Origin: Vicia villosa
Lineage: Eukaryota > Streptophyta > Magnoliopsida > Fabales > Fabaceae
Length of the DNA: 64,000 nt
Assembly (NCBI RefSeq): GCF_029867415.1
Contig: NW_026705728.1
Location: 1-64,000, forward strand
Direction of reading: 5' to 3'
Positions 11,236 to 20,984 of the stretch are shown piece by piece. The translations under genes and the position numbers were made by a program. Position 1 is the stretch's first letter. Every line of letters begins with the position of its first letter. Below the pieces are notes generated by a model. It had not been told where the DNA came from. It was given only the letters and a program-made list of their open reading frames with translations, and did no database searches.

Positions 11236-11317
11236 AAAAGGTCTGAGGGGGGGATCGAACCCCAGACCTAAGGCATGGCAAGAGTTTGGACGCGCGCTGT
11301 AACCATTGGGACACTAC
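11236..11317 (-). repeat. tRNA-Arg-like module 2 in Ogre LTR
   Basis: On the minus strand GTGTCCCAATGGTTACAG resembles the 5' half of plant tRNA-Arg(ACG) as I recall it, and GGTTCGATCCC (11251-11261) is a perfect B box. The distance between halves is about 8 bases longer than in tRNA. Flanking GGTCT and AGACC pair with each other. It is a degenerate tRNA relic, not a functional gene. Confidence 0.5.
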
Positions 11318-12118
11318 GATGAATTCGTAAGTGACACACCTATCATTCAAAATAAAATAAACTCGTTTCTGGGAAATTCAAAAAAATGGCGCCACCATCT
11401 TCATCTTCAACCTCAAGCTTTTGAATTTCTGGAAATCGTATCTCTCTCAACTCTCAACCAAATCCAAAGATGTAAAGATGGATTTTGCTCGTTTTTGGAC
11501 GAGGATCATGATGGTGTCCTTTAATTTTTTTTATTTTCAGTATAACATAAAATTCGCAAGCATGAACACTAAGAACCCTAAAACTGGAATTAAACATGAA
11601 ATACTATATATGCATGATTTGATGCAATTGATTGAGGGCTAATGATCTATGAAGGTGCAGAAACCAACTGGTAACTTCATTTTAAATTTATCATGCGTGA
11701 ATTATAGAGTTTGAAGCTTTTGAAACTTACCTGAAAAATGAAGATTTAGCTCTGATCAAAAGGTGTTACAGAACTGTTGTAACGATCCAGATAGCTTCAA
11801 TGACTCCTTTGGAAGGTGCTGAGATGTCTGGCTTGGACTGAAAGTGCCCAGAACTTCTTGCTCGACCCCAACTGCAACAGCTCCAAGTGAGAGGTGAAGA
11901 TGATGATTATTCACGCCCAGAAGTGTTTCAGAGGTTTGGATCACCTCTAAATGACTCCCCTAAGGTGTTTGAATACTTAATTCCAAAGGAAGAGCTCTGG
12001 TTTGAAGAATCCAAGTCTTCTTGCCAAAGAACCTTTGAAAACCTTAAGTATGAAGAAAGAAGAGAGAAAGCAAGAATTATGTTGCTTTGGTGTGTTTTCT
12101 GAATGAGAAAGAGCCCTC

Positions 12119-12126
12119 TATTTATA
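12119..12126 (-). promoter_or_regulatory. TATA box in Ogre LTR (3' copy)
   Basis: On the minus strand CCTATAAATAGAGG is a perfect plant TATA box; the transcript start would be near 12090. It places about 1.5 kb as U3 and about 4.3 kb as R-U5 in the full LTR. Confidence 0.7.
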
Positions 12127-13668
12127 GGCAAATGGCTCAGAGCAATTGAACATAGCAAGCTTGCTTAGTGTAGTGAGTTTGGTTTCTTAGCCAAGAAGAA
12201 AATTTGAAAAGATCCTAAATGCAATGATGCATTTTCGGGCTAGCTTCCCCAACCATTGATCTTGTATGATCTAAGGGAACATTTCTGATTCAGAGGAGAG
12301 TTCTAATTGGTTTAGAACAAGATTCCTTGATGATTCATCATTTGCCATAAATTCAAAAATGCAATCATTACATAATCACATGCCTTTGTTTTTGGGAATC
12401 TTCTCTAATCCTTATGCATTGATGAATTTGGATGCATGGCATGTTTTCAGATGCATTAGAGGTCGTGTAGCATCACTTAGTGAAGCAAAATGCACAAAAT
12501 TGCAAAGTTTCAAATTGTACATGACCTGTAATTTCACTTCATGAGGCCAACTTTGAACAAGCATAACTCATAGCTCAAAATGAATTTGGAGAAGTTTGAA
12601 CACAATTTGGAAAGCCCTAAACATCTACTTCAAATCATTAGTTTATGGTTCCTTCAGAATCCTTTGGCAAATTTGTGAAAAATGAGGCCAAAGTTGGAAG
12701 AAAACTAGGTTAAAAACACTTAGAAAATTTTCTAAGTGTTTATGACCTAAAACTTCAAAATTTCCAAATCTCTTAAATGATTGATCTTTTGAAAAAAGTT
12801 CCATTGTAAGATGTTGTTTTATTTTGCAAGATCTACAACTTTCATGTTGGAAGTTTTTTGAGTTGTGTAGGTGAAATTTTGAGTTCCCACAATGCCCTCA
12901 AAAACCCTAATTCCCGACTTTTTGCTCCTTGAAGATTCTTCTTGAATTTCTTTGGTCAAATGACTTTAATATCCATATATTGATGATATTGATCCTTGAA
13001 AGTCATGGTTTGACCAAAAATCTTAAAAGTCAAAGGTGATCCCATACAGTTGACTTTTTCCTGATAAAGTGAAAATTTGGACTTTTGTGTAGAATCAAGA
13101 TCTTCTCCTCAAATGAGTGATGTAAATGGGTTATATTGAGATAGTAGAGGTTCTTGAATCATGTCTTGAGTTTTGGATTCATGCCTCTGATTAAAAGTCA
13201 ACTATCCTGGTGAATTAGGTCAAAAACCCTAATTGTCGACCATATGAAAATAATGACTGTAGACTTTGAATTGAGGTGTGATGTCCAGTGAATCTTGTCA
13301 TATGATCTATTTGAAGATGATTGATGTCTTTGAATGATCCCCTGGGGCTTTTTAGGGTTTCCCAAAGGTGATCCCTGATTTTAGTCCTTGATAGGCTCAA
13401 AAACCCTAGTCTGGTGACCTGAGTAAATCTGTACTCAGAGGACTGGGTGTCTAATCAATCATAGGTGAAAGAATGAAGCTCTTGAGTCCTATGATTATGT
13501 TAGAGACTAATCCTTCTACTGATTGATCCTTTGCCTGAGTTTTCTTGTCTTTGAACATCCTCGATTAAATGCTAGATGAAGAAGTGACTGCTCTGGGTAC
13601 TTGCTTTGACCTGATGAAAATCCTGAAGATATGTCATCTCAGGGGGGGTCAAAAATTAGGGTATGACA

Positions 13669-13684
13669 GATGCCCCTATTTAAG
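13669..13684 (-). other. Polypurine tract of the Ogre element
   Basis: On the minus strand CTTAAATAGGGGCATC abuts the LTR start TGTCATACCC. A very similar AAATAGGGGCAGC abuts the 3' LTR of the gag-only element at 47016, which supports its role in priming plus-strand synthesis. Confidence 0.75.
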
Positions 13685-14044
13685 TTTCTTTTATCTGGAG
13701 GGAGAGAGATTGATATCTCGATCTCTCCTGCGTGAAAGAGACTTAAATATCAAAGAATGCCCGAATTTTGGGCGCTCCTGAGATGTTGTAATTGATAAAA
13801 TCCTTGCATGACTTGATCCCGTAGTCGCACTTGGCGGGGGATTAGGAGACAAACTCCTGTAGGAATACGTCATGTGGATTCTGGTGAATGGATGGCAATG
13901 TAGGATGCGCAATCCATCTTCTTTAACTAAGTGTTGACACTTAGAAAAAGGCAAGCAACCTCCCCTTGTTTCGGATGTCTGCATCTCGAAACTGGTCTAA
14001 GTTGTGATTTTGGACAATATCTCAGATAAAGAGAAATTCTCCAA

Positions 14045-14424
14045 AGATTTGTTTCCTCATCAAACTTCTCATCAGCACTTGGAGATGAGATACCATTTGA
14101 TGGTAATAAAGAAACTTCAAAGGTTTGTTTCCTCATCAAACTTCTTACCAGCACTTGGAGGTAAGATACCATTTGATGGTAATAAAGAAACTTCAAAGGT
14201 TGGTTTCCTCATCAAACTTCTTACCAGCACTTGGAGGTAAGATACCATTTGATGGTAATAAAGAAACTTCAAAGGTTTGTTTCCTCATCAAACTTCTTAC
14301 CAGCACTTTGAGGTAAGATACCATTTGATGGTAATAAAGAAACTTCAAAGGTTTGTTCCCTCATCAAACTTCTTACCAGCACTTGGAGGTAAGATACCAT
14401 TTGACGGTAAATAAAGAAACTTCA
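14045..14424. repeat. Five tandem copies of a 76-bp unit in the Ogre 3' UTR
   Basis: The anchor GTTTCCTCAT starts at 14051, 14127, 14203, 14279 and (as GTTCCCTCAT) 14355, an exact 76-bp period. Each unit holds two hairpins: TACCAT-TTG-ATGGTA, and a 7-bp stem around AGCACTTGGA. In unit 1 that stem is TCTCATC/GATGAGA; in later units it is TCTTACC/GGTAAGA. Tandem repeats in the hypervariable 3' UTR of Ogre elements are known and can seed satellites. Confidence 0.9.
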
Positions 14425-15060
14425 CCATCTCTCCTTTCAACTTGACATTTTTTGAAGGATTGTCATATGGTCCCGCGCTCTTTTGAGGGGCTAATGACTT
14501 TGCTCGAAAGTGGATGAACTGTCTTCGGGAAGAAGACTACCATTCACCTACTTACGCTGAGGAATCTGAACTATCTTCTGGATGAAGACTACCATTCACT
14601 GACTCCGTTGGGGATCTTTTGTCGATCTGCTGGGGAGATTCCCAATTATTTTCTTTGACGAAGAGTGGCATCTCTTGACCCTGCTGGGGAAATACCAAAC
14701 TGTTTTCCAGGAGGAAAAACTACCACTTGTCAATTATGTTGGGGAATCCACTCTTCCTGGAGAAGAGAACCGCTCATCGACCCTGTGGGGAATTCCAAAA
14801 TGCGAAATAGACTATCTCATCTGAAGAAGACTGTCGAGTGTCGCTCTGCAGGAGAATCTTGGCTGAGGAACTCCAAAAGTGAAAAAACTATCTCTTTGAG
14901 GGAGACTACCATTTGTTGACTTGCTTGGGGATTTTGGGTGTATGAACCTTCTTTATGAAGAAGAAAAACCCTTTCACAACTTTGCAGGGGAATTGTGAGT
15001 ATATGTTTTAATGACTCGGGCATTCACATGAACAAAGCCTGACTCGACTATGCAGTTATA
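14425..15060. repeat. Degenerate repeats with variable hairpin arms in the Ogre 3' UTR
   Basis: Units of roughly 50-75 bp repeat the words GCTGGGGA, ACTACCATT and a small hairpin. The arms differ from unit to unit but stay complementary: GTCTTC/GAAGAC (14521), TCTTC/GAAGA (14574), TTTTCC/GGAAAA (14703), CTCTTC/GAAGAG (14751), TCTC/GAGA (14891), CTTCTT/AAGAAG (14948). No coding potential is seen. Confidence 0.65.
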
Positions 15061-15770
15061 ATGTATGCATGAATATTATGACAAATATAAAATGTAAAGT
15101 GAAAGTGAATAGAATTGTCGCGGATGTAAAATCCTATGATACGACTTGAATCTTGTTGATCAGAAGATGTCCTCTTCTTGTAGTTCGAACTCTGTCGGGA
15201 ATACCTGGTTGTCAGTTGTCCGCTGTCCGAAGTGAGTAATATGAATTGAAGTGAAGATCCGTCATCGGGAGATGTTCGCAAAGCGACCTCATGGGGAAAT
15301 CTTGGTTCCCGGAGTCTCAACCGTTCTCGGAGTAGCTGTTTGCATTCTTCCTATTGTTTGTAAACCTCCGAAAGAAATTTCACCTTTATTTTTTGCAAGT
15401 AAATTCATTTTTATTTTATGAAAACATTTGTTTCAAGAAAATGACTGTTTAAACTTAAAATGCATTTCAAGAAACTGAATAAGACTAGATTTGCAAAGAA
15501 AAAGCACAAGGCTCAAATTATTATTTATGGAATGGTAATCAGCCAAATGCTTGATTCCATGGAGTATTTACAAAGTTGGAAATTGGTAATTTTTTGGGAA
15601 AAGGGCTAGGATGAAACGTGACGACCGTTATCTTTCCCTTCCACTCCGGGTTGCGCTGTATTCGTGCTTCGTAGAAGATGACCTACTGCTGATGAATACT
15701 CCGCTATGGATTTTTGAATGATCAAGTTTGTCCTGAACACAGTTACTTGCCATATATCCCTAACTTTTGC
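15061..15770. other. Ogre 3' UTR, no recognisable feature
   Basis: About 700 bp between the degenerate repeats and the hairpin trio beside the integrase stop. I see no ORF related to known proteins and no clear repeat. The AT-rich part near 15380-15600 looks like ordinary retrotransposon UTR. Confidence 0.5.
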
Positions 15771-15918
15771 GTAAACTACCCCTCTCGGGTTTTAAGTCTA
15801 CCAGGATTGATTATTTATTTTTATGTCTCTAACTTTTGCCTGAATCGCCCTTTCGGGTTTTCGATTCACCGAGACGCTCTTTTTTTCCTAAGTCGCTCTT
15901 TGCGAGTTTTCAACTTAG
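15771..15918. repeat. Three consecutive hairpins just after the Ogre pol stop
   Basis: Each has an inner short stem of the CCC-loop-GGG kind followed by TTTT, enclosed by outer arms that differ between copies: GTAAACT/AAGTCTAC (15771-15801), TGAATCG/CGATTCA (15841-15868, perfect) and CTAAGT/ACTTAG (15888-15917). The first two are preceded by CTAACTTTTGC. In element sense they lie within 170 bases after the integrase stop. Confidence 0.65.
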
Positions 15919-15938
15919 CGAGCTGTTCTTTTGATTAT

Positions 15939-17428
15939 TTAGGCGAAGTATTTCTTGACTGCGTCGACGTTCACAGGACGGGTGAATTCTTCTCCATCCA
16001 TAGTCGTGAGTATTAAGGCTCCTCCTGAGAAAACTCTCTTGACCACGTAGGGGCCGTCATAATTGGGAGTCCATTTCCCTCTTGAATCTGTGAGAAAAGA
16101 TTGAATCTTTTGGAGTACAAGGTCGCCTTCTTTGATTGTGCGAGGTCGAACCTTTTTGTCGAAAGCTTTCTTCATTCTTTGTTGATATAGCTGACCGTGG
16201 CATAAAGCTGTCATGCGCTTTTCTTCGATTAAGTTCAATTCATCGAATCTGCTTTGACACCACTCGGCTTCTGTTAATTTTGCTTCCATCAAGACTCTCA
16301 TCGATGGAATCTCAACCTCTATAGGTAGGACTGCCTCCATGCCATATACAAGGGAGAAAGGAGTTGCTCCAGTCGAAGTACGTACTGATGTACGGTAACC
16401 ATGAAGAGCATACGGGAGCATTTCATGCCAAACTTTGTAAGTGATGACCATCTTCTGAACAATTTTCTTGATGTTTTTGTTAGCTGCTTCTACAGCTCCA
16501 TTCATCTTTGGTCTGTAAGGAGATGAGTTGTGATGCTCAATCCTGAATTCTTCACAAAGCTCCTTCATCATTTTGTTATTCAAATTTGACCCATTGTCAG
16601 TGATTATCTTGCTAGGAATGTCGCAGCGACAGATGATGTGATTCTTGATAAACCTGACGACAACTTGTCTTGTAACGTTTGCATATGAAGCTGCTTCAAC
16701 CCATTTGGTGAAATTGTCTATAGCTACCAAGATAAAGCGATGTCCGTTGGACGCTTTTGGCTCGATCATCCAATCATGTCGATTCCCCACATGGAGAAAG
16801 GCCAAGGGGAAGAGAGTATGTTGAGAAGAGATGGTGGCACATGAATTCTATCGGCGTAGATCTGACATTTGTGACACCTCTTTGCGTACTGGTAGCAATC
16901 TGACTCCATCGTCAGCCAATAATATCCTGCTCTCAGTATTTTCCTTGTCATGGTATGTCCATTGGTGTGAGTACCAAAGGAACCTTCATGTATTTCTCTC
17001 ATGGGTACTTCCGCTTCTTTTCTGTCAACGCATCTGAGCAGAACCATGTCGAAGTTTCTCTTGTACAGAACATCTTCATTCAGGAAGAATCTACAAGCTA
17101 ACCTTCTCAAAGTCTTTCTATCTTTCTTTGACGCCCCAAGAGGGTACTCTTGCTTTTGAAGAAAGTTCTTGATGTCGTGATACCATGGTTTGTCGTCGAT
17201 GATTGCTTCTATTGTGAAAACATGAGCGGGCCTATCCAGGCGCATAACATCGATCCGAGGAATGTCATTCCAATGATTTATCCTAATCATGGAAGAGAGT
17301 GTGGCTAATGCATCAGCCAATTTGTTTTCTTCGCGAGGAATGTGATGAAAATCTACCCTGTCGAAGAATGGTAACAATCTTCTTGCGTAGTCTTTGTAAG
17401 GAATTAGCCCTGGTTGGCGTGTTTCCCA
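15939..17428 (-). pseudogene. Ogre integrase (and end of RNase H), frameshifted
   Basis: Inserts the cDNA into the genome. The part 17428-16766 holds the end of the RNase H/connection region and the zinc-binding HHCC motif (EIHEGSFGTHTNGH...CHKCQ), then the first catalytic Asp in GIDMIG. Near 16770 one base appears lost, and the core continues in another frame from about 16766 with the second Asp in IITDNGSN and the Glu in NGAVEAANK. The C-terminal part (GKWTPNYDGPYVVKRVFSGGAL) is the usual gypsy integrase end; no chromodomain is seen. The stop at 15937 region ends pol. A stop at 17429-17431 separates it from the RT part upstream. Confidence 0.9.
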
Positions 17429-19403
17429 TTATCCTTTGATTTGATTAATGACCAAAGCAGAATCTCCGTATACATCCAAGTGTTTGATTCTTAGATCCAT
17501 GGCTTCTTCGAGACCCATGATGCAATCTTCATATTCGGCCTCATTGTTTGTGCACTTGAAAGTTAATCTGGCAGTAAATGGAATATGGGTACCTTGAGGT
17601 GTAACAATGATTGCCCCAATTCCTCGTCCATAAGCATTGACAGCTCCGTCAAAGATTAAGCCCCATTGGGATCCTATCTCAGGTCCTTTGTCTGGTAGTG
17701 GCTCGTCGTAATCTTTCATCTTGAGGTACATGACGTCCTCGTCTGGAAAGTCAAAACTGGTTGATTCATGACCATTGAGTGGGTGGTGAGCCAGGTGCTC
17801 AACTAGAATGCTTCCTTTCACGGCTTTCTGTGCGTGATACTCAATGTCATATTCTGATAACAACATCTGCCAACGGGCAATTCTCCCAGTTAAAGCAGGC
17901 TTCTCAAAGATGTACTTGATTGGATCCATATGAGAGATCAAACAAGTAGTATGTCGAATCATGTACTGGCGGAGACGCTTGGCAGCCCAGGCCAAAGCAC
18001 AACACGTCTTCTCGAGCATGGAGTAGCGGGATTCACAGTCAGTGAATTTCTTGCTTAGGTAGTAAATGGAATGCTCTTTTCTTCTCGTCTCGTCTTGCTG
18101 TCCAAGGACACAACCCATGGAATCTTCTAAGACGGTTAAGTACATTATCAAAGGTCTTCCTTCCACTGGAGGAGACAAGATGGGTGGTTCGAGCAGATAT
18201 TCTTTAATGCTGTCGAACGCTTTCTGACAATCGTCTGTCCAGACGCAACTTTGATTTTTCTGTAGAAGTTTGAAAATAGGAGCGCAAGTTGCAGTCATGA
18301 GATATATAAATCTCGAGATGTAATTCAGACGTCCAAGAAATCCTCTAACTTGTTTCTCGGTTCTGGGTGAAGGCATTTCTTGAATTGCCTTGACTTTGTC
18401 TGGATCTACTTCAATTCCTCGTTTGCTGACGATGAAACCAAGGAGTTTTCCTGAGTAGACACCAAAGGTACACTTGTTGGGGTTCAGGCGAAGCTGAAAC
18501 TTCCGTAAGCGTTGAAATAACTTTGTCAGATTCTGTATGTGATCTTCTTCATTTTCTGATTTGGCAATCATCTCGTCCACATATACTTCCACTTCTTTAT
18601 GCATCATGTCGTGGAAAAGCGTAGTCATGGCCCTTTGATAAGTTGCCCCTGCGTTCTTTAGTCCAAAAGGCATAACACGATAGCAGAACGTGCCCCAGGG
18701 GGTGATGAAAGCTGTTTTCTCCATGTCTTCAGGTGCCATTTTGATTTGGTTGTATCCTGAAAATCCGTCCATGAACGAGAAAACTTTGGATTTTGCTGTA
18801 CTGTCTACCAACATATCAATATGTGGTAAAGGAAAATCATCCTTAGGGCTAGCTTTGTTCAAATCTCTGTAGTCGACGCACATGCGGACTTTTCCGTCTT
18901 TCTTAGGAACGGGAACAATGTTAGCTAACCACTGAGGGTATTCTGAAGTGACGAGGAAACCTGCATTGATCTGCTTTTGAACTTCCTCTTTGATTTTCAT
19001 GACCATCTCCGGATGAGTTCTTCTTAATTTTTGCTTGAACGGAGGGCATTCTGCTTTTAATGGCAAGTGATGCTCCACTATACTGGTATCCAACCCTGGC
19101 ATATCTTGATAAGACCAAGCGAAGACATCTGAGAATTCTTTGAGTAGTTGTATCAAACTCTCTCTGATCTCTGAACTGAGCGAAGCTCCAATCTTAACCT
19201 CTTTTCTGTTTCCATCGGAACCAAGGTTAATGATCTCTAGAGGCTCATTGTATGGCTGAATGGCCTCTTCCTTTTGTTGAAGTAATCGTGAAATTTCCTT
19301 TGATAATTCTTCGTCTTCTTCTTCCTCTGCCTCGAATACAGGAAACTCAAAGCTTGGAGAAGTCATACGATCGCACGTTTCAACGGGGTATTTTATGATT
19401 AAT
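17429..19403 (-). pseudogene. Ogre reverse transcriptase and dual RNase H, catalytic Asp changed
   Basis: Copies element RNA into DNA. From the predicted splice acceptor the frame is open through ATG 19366 to a stop at 17429-17431. RT blocks are clear: KKDGKVRMCVDYRDLN, FSFMDGFSGYNQI, MPFGLKNAGATYQ. The catalytic box reads YVDE (GAC 18575-18577, GAG 18572-18574) in place of YVDD, so the second catalytic Asp is Glu. A retroviral-type RNase H (to about YDIEYHAQ) is followed by a second RNase H (LIFDGAVNAYG, NEAEYEDC, VYGDSALV), the dual arrangement typical of the Tat lineage. The stop falls at KG-stop-WETR, where Asp is usual. Confidence 0.92.
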
Positions 19404-19733
19404 CTGCATATGTGTGATAAGTTTTATTTAGACAACGAGGGAAGACTCGGTGTATGCAGTTAATGGGATTTTTTGATGTTTTTTTTAAGGGTGTTTTTTA
19501 GGATTACCAATTTCCGAAAAAAGAAAAGGGAAAACTAAACGAAGGAACAAAATGACATTTTTATTTATTGACAGTCATTTCTTGAAACAAAGACCCTATA
19601 AAACAAAACTCTATTGCTTTGGGCGAAGCAAAGAGGGACATTTTCCTAAGAAATAGTAAAATGCAAAGCCCTATGAAACATCTCTTCACCCTGGGCTATG
19701 GTGAGAGGATAAAATAACGGTGAAAGTTCCTAC
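19404..19733 (-). other. Predicted intron between Ogre protease region and RT
   Basis: On the minus strand CCTAA|GTAGGAAC is a possible donor (19733-19732) and CATATGCAG| an acceptor (19406-19404). Removal of the 330 bp joins the upstream frame to the RT frame without a stop, replacing a TAG at 19730-19732. A spliced intron at this place is a known property of Ogre elements; the exact sites here are my inference. Confidence 0.65.
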
Positions 19734-20984
19734 TTAGGAGTGCGAACAACAGTTGTAACTTCAACAGCTGTCCAATAGTGGCGAACCCCATTGTGCACTA
19801 AGTAATCTGGAACCTTAGGCTTAAGCTGGCCTGTGGTAGGTCTTGATTTACCAACCACTGTCTTTGCAACACTCAGACGATCTTCTTCTACTTCAGCAGA
19901 CTGAGCGGTGTGAGCATACCCATTTCCAAGTGGAGTATGTCGAACTTTCTTTTGAGGAAACTTCCAATCTTCTGAATGGAGAGACTCGTTGTCGGAGACA
20001 CTTTCGAGATCATCCTCTTCTGTATTTTGGTCTTGATCTTCTCCCAAGATGGCATTGACTAGATATGTGAACTCTAGATCCGTAGCCTCGGGAGGTGACT
20101 TGGGGATATAATCCTCAATGATGATTTCACCAGTCGATGATGATGAATAGCAAGGGTTATACATCTCTTTTGGCTGAGAGAGGTACTCAAAATCACTGTT
20201 CCATCCAGTTGGAACAATATCTTCAAGAGAGATTCTTGAACTTTCAGGAGCGGAGTATTTCACCATGTAGTCGAATTTTCCGCTTGGTTCTCCTAATGTA
20301 TCCCAAGTCTCTTCGGGGATAGGAGGAACTTCTTCTTATGAACCATGACTTCTGGTGGCGAAGCTGTTAGTAACTTCATCACTGCTTAATTGGTTGAGTC
20401 TTACTTCCAGATCCCTTAGTTGGATAACAGCAAGGTGATTCAGACTCTGATAGGGATATGTATCCTGCTTTGTTAAGATAGGATAGCCATTCCTCTTCAT
20501 CGGTGTTTTCCGTACCGATGGTATTGACTGTTTGTTGAATAGGTTGAAGAAAACCTCCACTGCAGAAAGTTTCTTGAATTGGGAGAACTACCTCAATCCC
20601 TGGGATAGCTTTTGATGATGTCGGAAAGAATCCAATTCCTGTTCTGTTCTTGTTGTTGGTAGGAATATTAATGTGCCCCCAACCACTGGTAGTGCCATCT
20701 TTTACAACTTGGATTGCATCTTTGTATGAAGAGATAGACGCTGCTTTCTCCTTTCCTTTTTCCTTATCCAAGGAAAGTGCTTGGAATTTAGTTCCAACAA
20801 CTTCTTTTGGTTCTATGTCGGAGAATGATGACAGGTTGCTGACGATCAGAGCTCGTTCTCCACATACGGTTACCAATTGTCATTTCTTATGAACTTCAGT
20901 TTCTGATGAAGTATTGAAGTAATTGCCCCAGCCTCATGAATCCATGGGCGACCTAGCAAACAACTGTATTGTTCTGTTGAAGAC
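19734..20984 (-). pseudogene. Ogre protease C-terminal part and pro-RT linker, frameshifted
   Basis: The part at 20984-20870 encodes SCLLGRPWIHEAG and KLKFI, the C-terminal end of the Ogre-type aspartic protease domain. The active-site half (Asp-Thr-Gly region) is missing: gag sequence ending in TRSGRVF joins directly to this part in another frame. A further frameshift near 20875 leads into a frame to 20379 (VTVCGERALIVSNLSSFSDIEP), and another near 20330 into 20266-19734, an acidic, low-complexity linker (EDDLESVSDNESLHSEDW). No protease activity can be expected. Confidence 0.75.

Larger units (their letters stand above)
7812..13668 (-). repeat. Ogre 3' LTR (element sense), full length 5857 bp
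   Basis: Starts TGTGGTTGTCG and ends GGGTATGACA on the plus strand. It contains no gene. From 8340 to 10510 it is made of short degenerate modules (loops AAAGCCC, CCCTTTCCAGGGG and CACCGGGAA). At 10201-10221 there is a TA repeat that is shorter in the other LTR. Between 10750 and 11080 it is AT-rich. Two tRNA-like modules lie at 11080-11320 and a TATA box at 12119 on the minus strand. Small ORFs in it (for example 11306-11524) are conserved in the other LTR simply because the LTRs are copies. Confidence 0.95.

Noticed and set aside
11080..11320. Functional tRNA genes
   Set aside because: A and B boxes are present but acceptor stems and anticodon arms do not form.
11306..12158. Small ORFs in the Ogre LTR that recur at 28015-28867
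   Set aside because: They recur only because the LTRs are copies. They lack known domains and lie on the strand opposite to the element.
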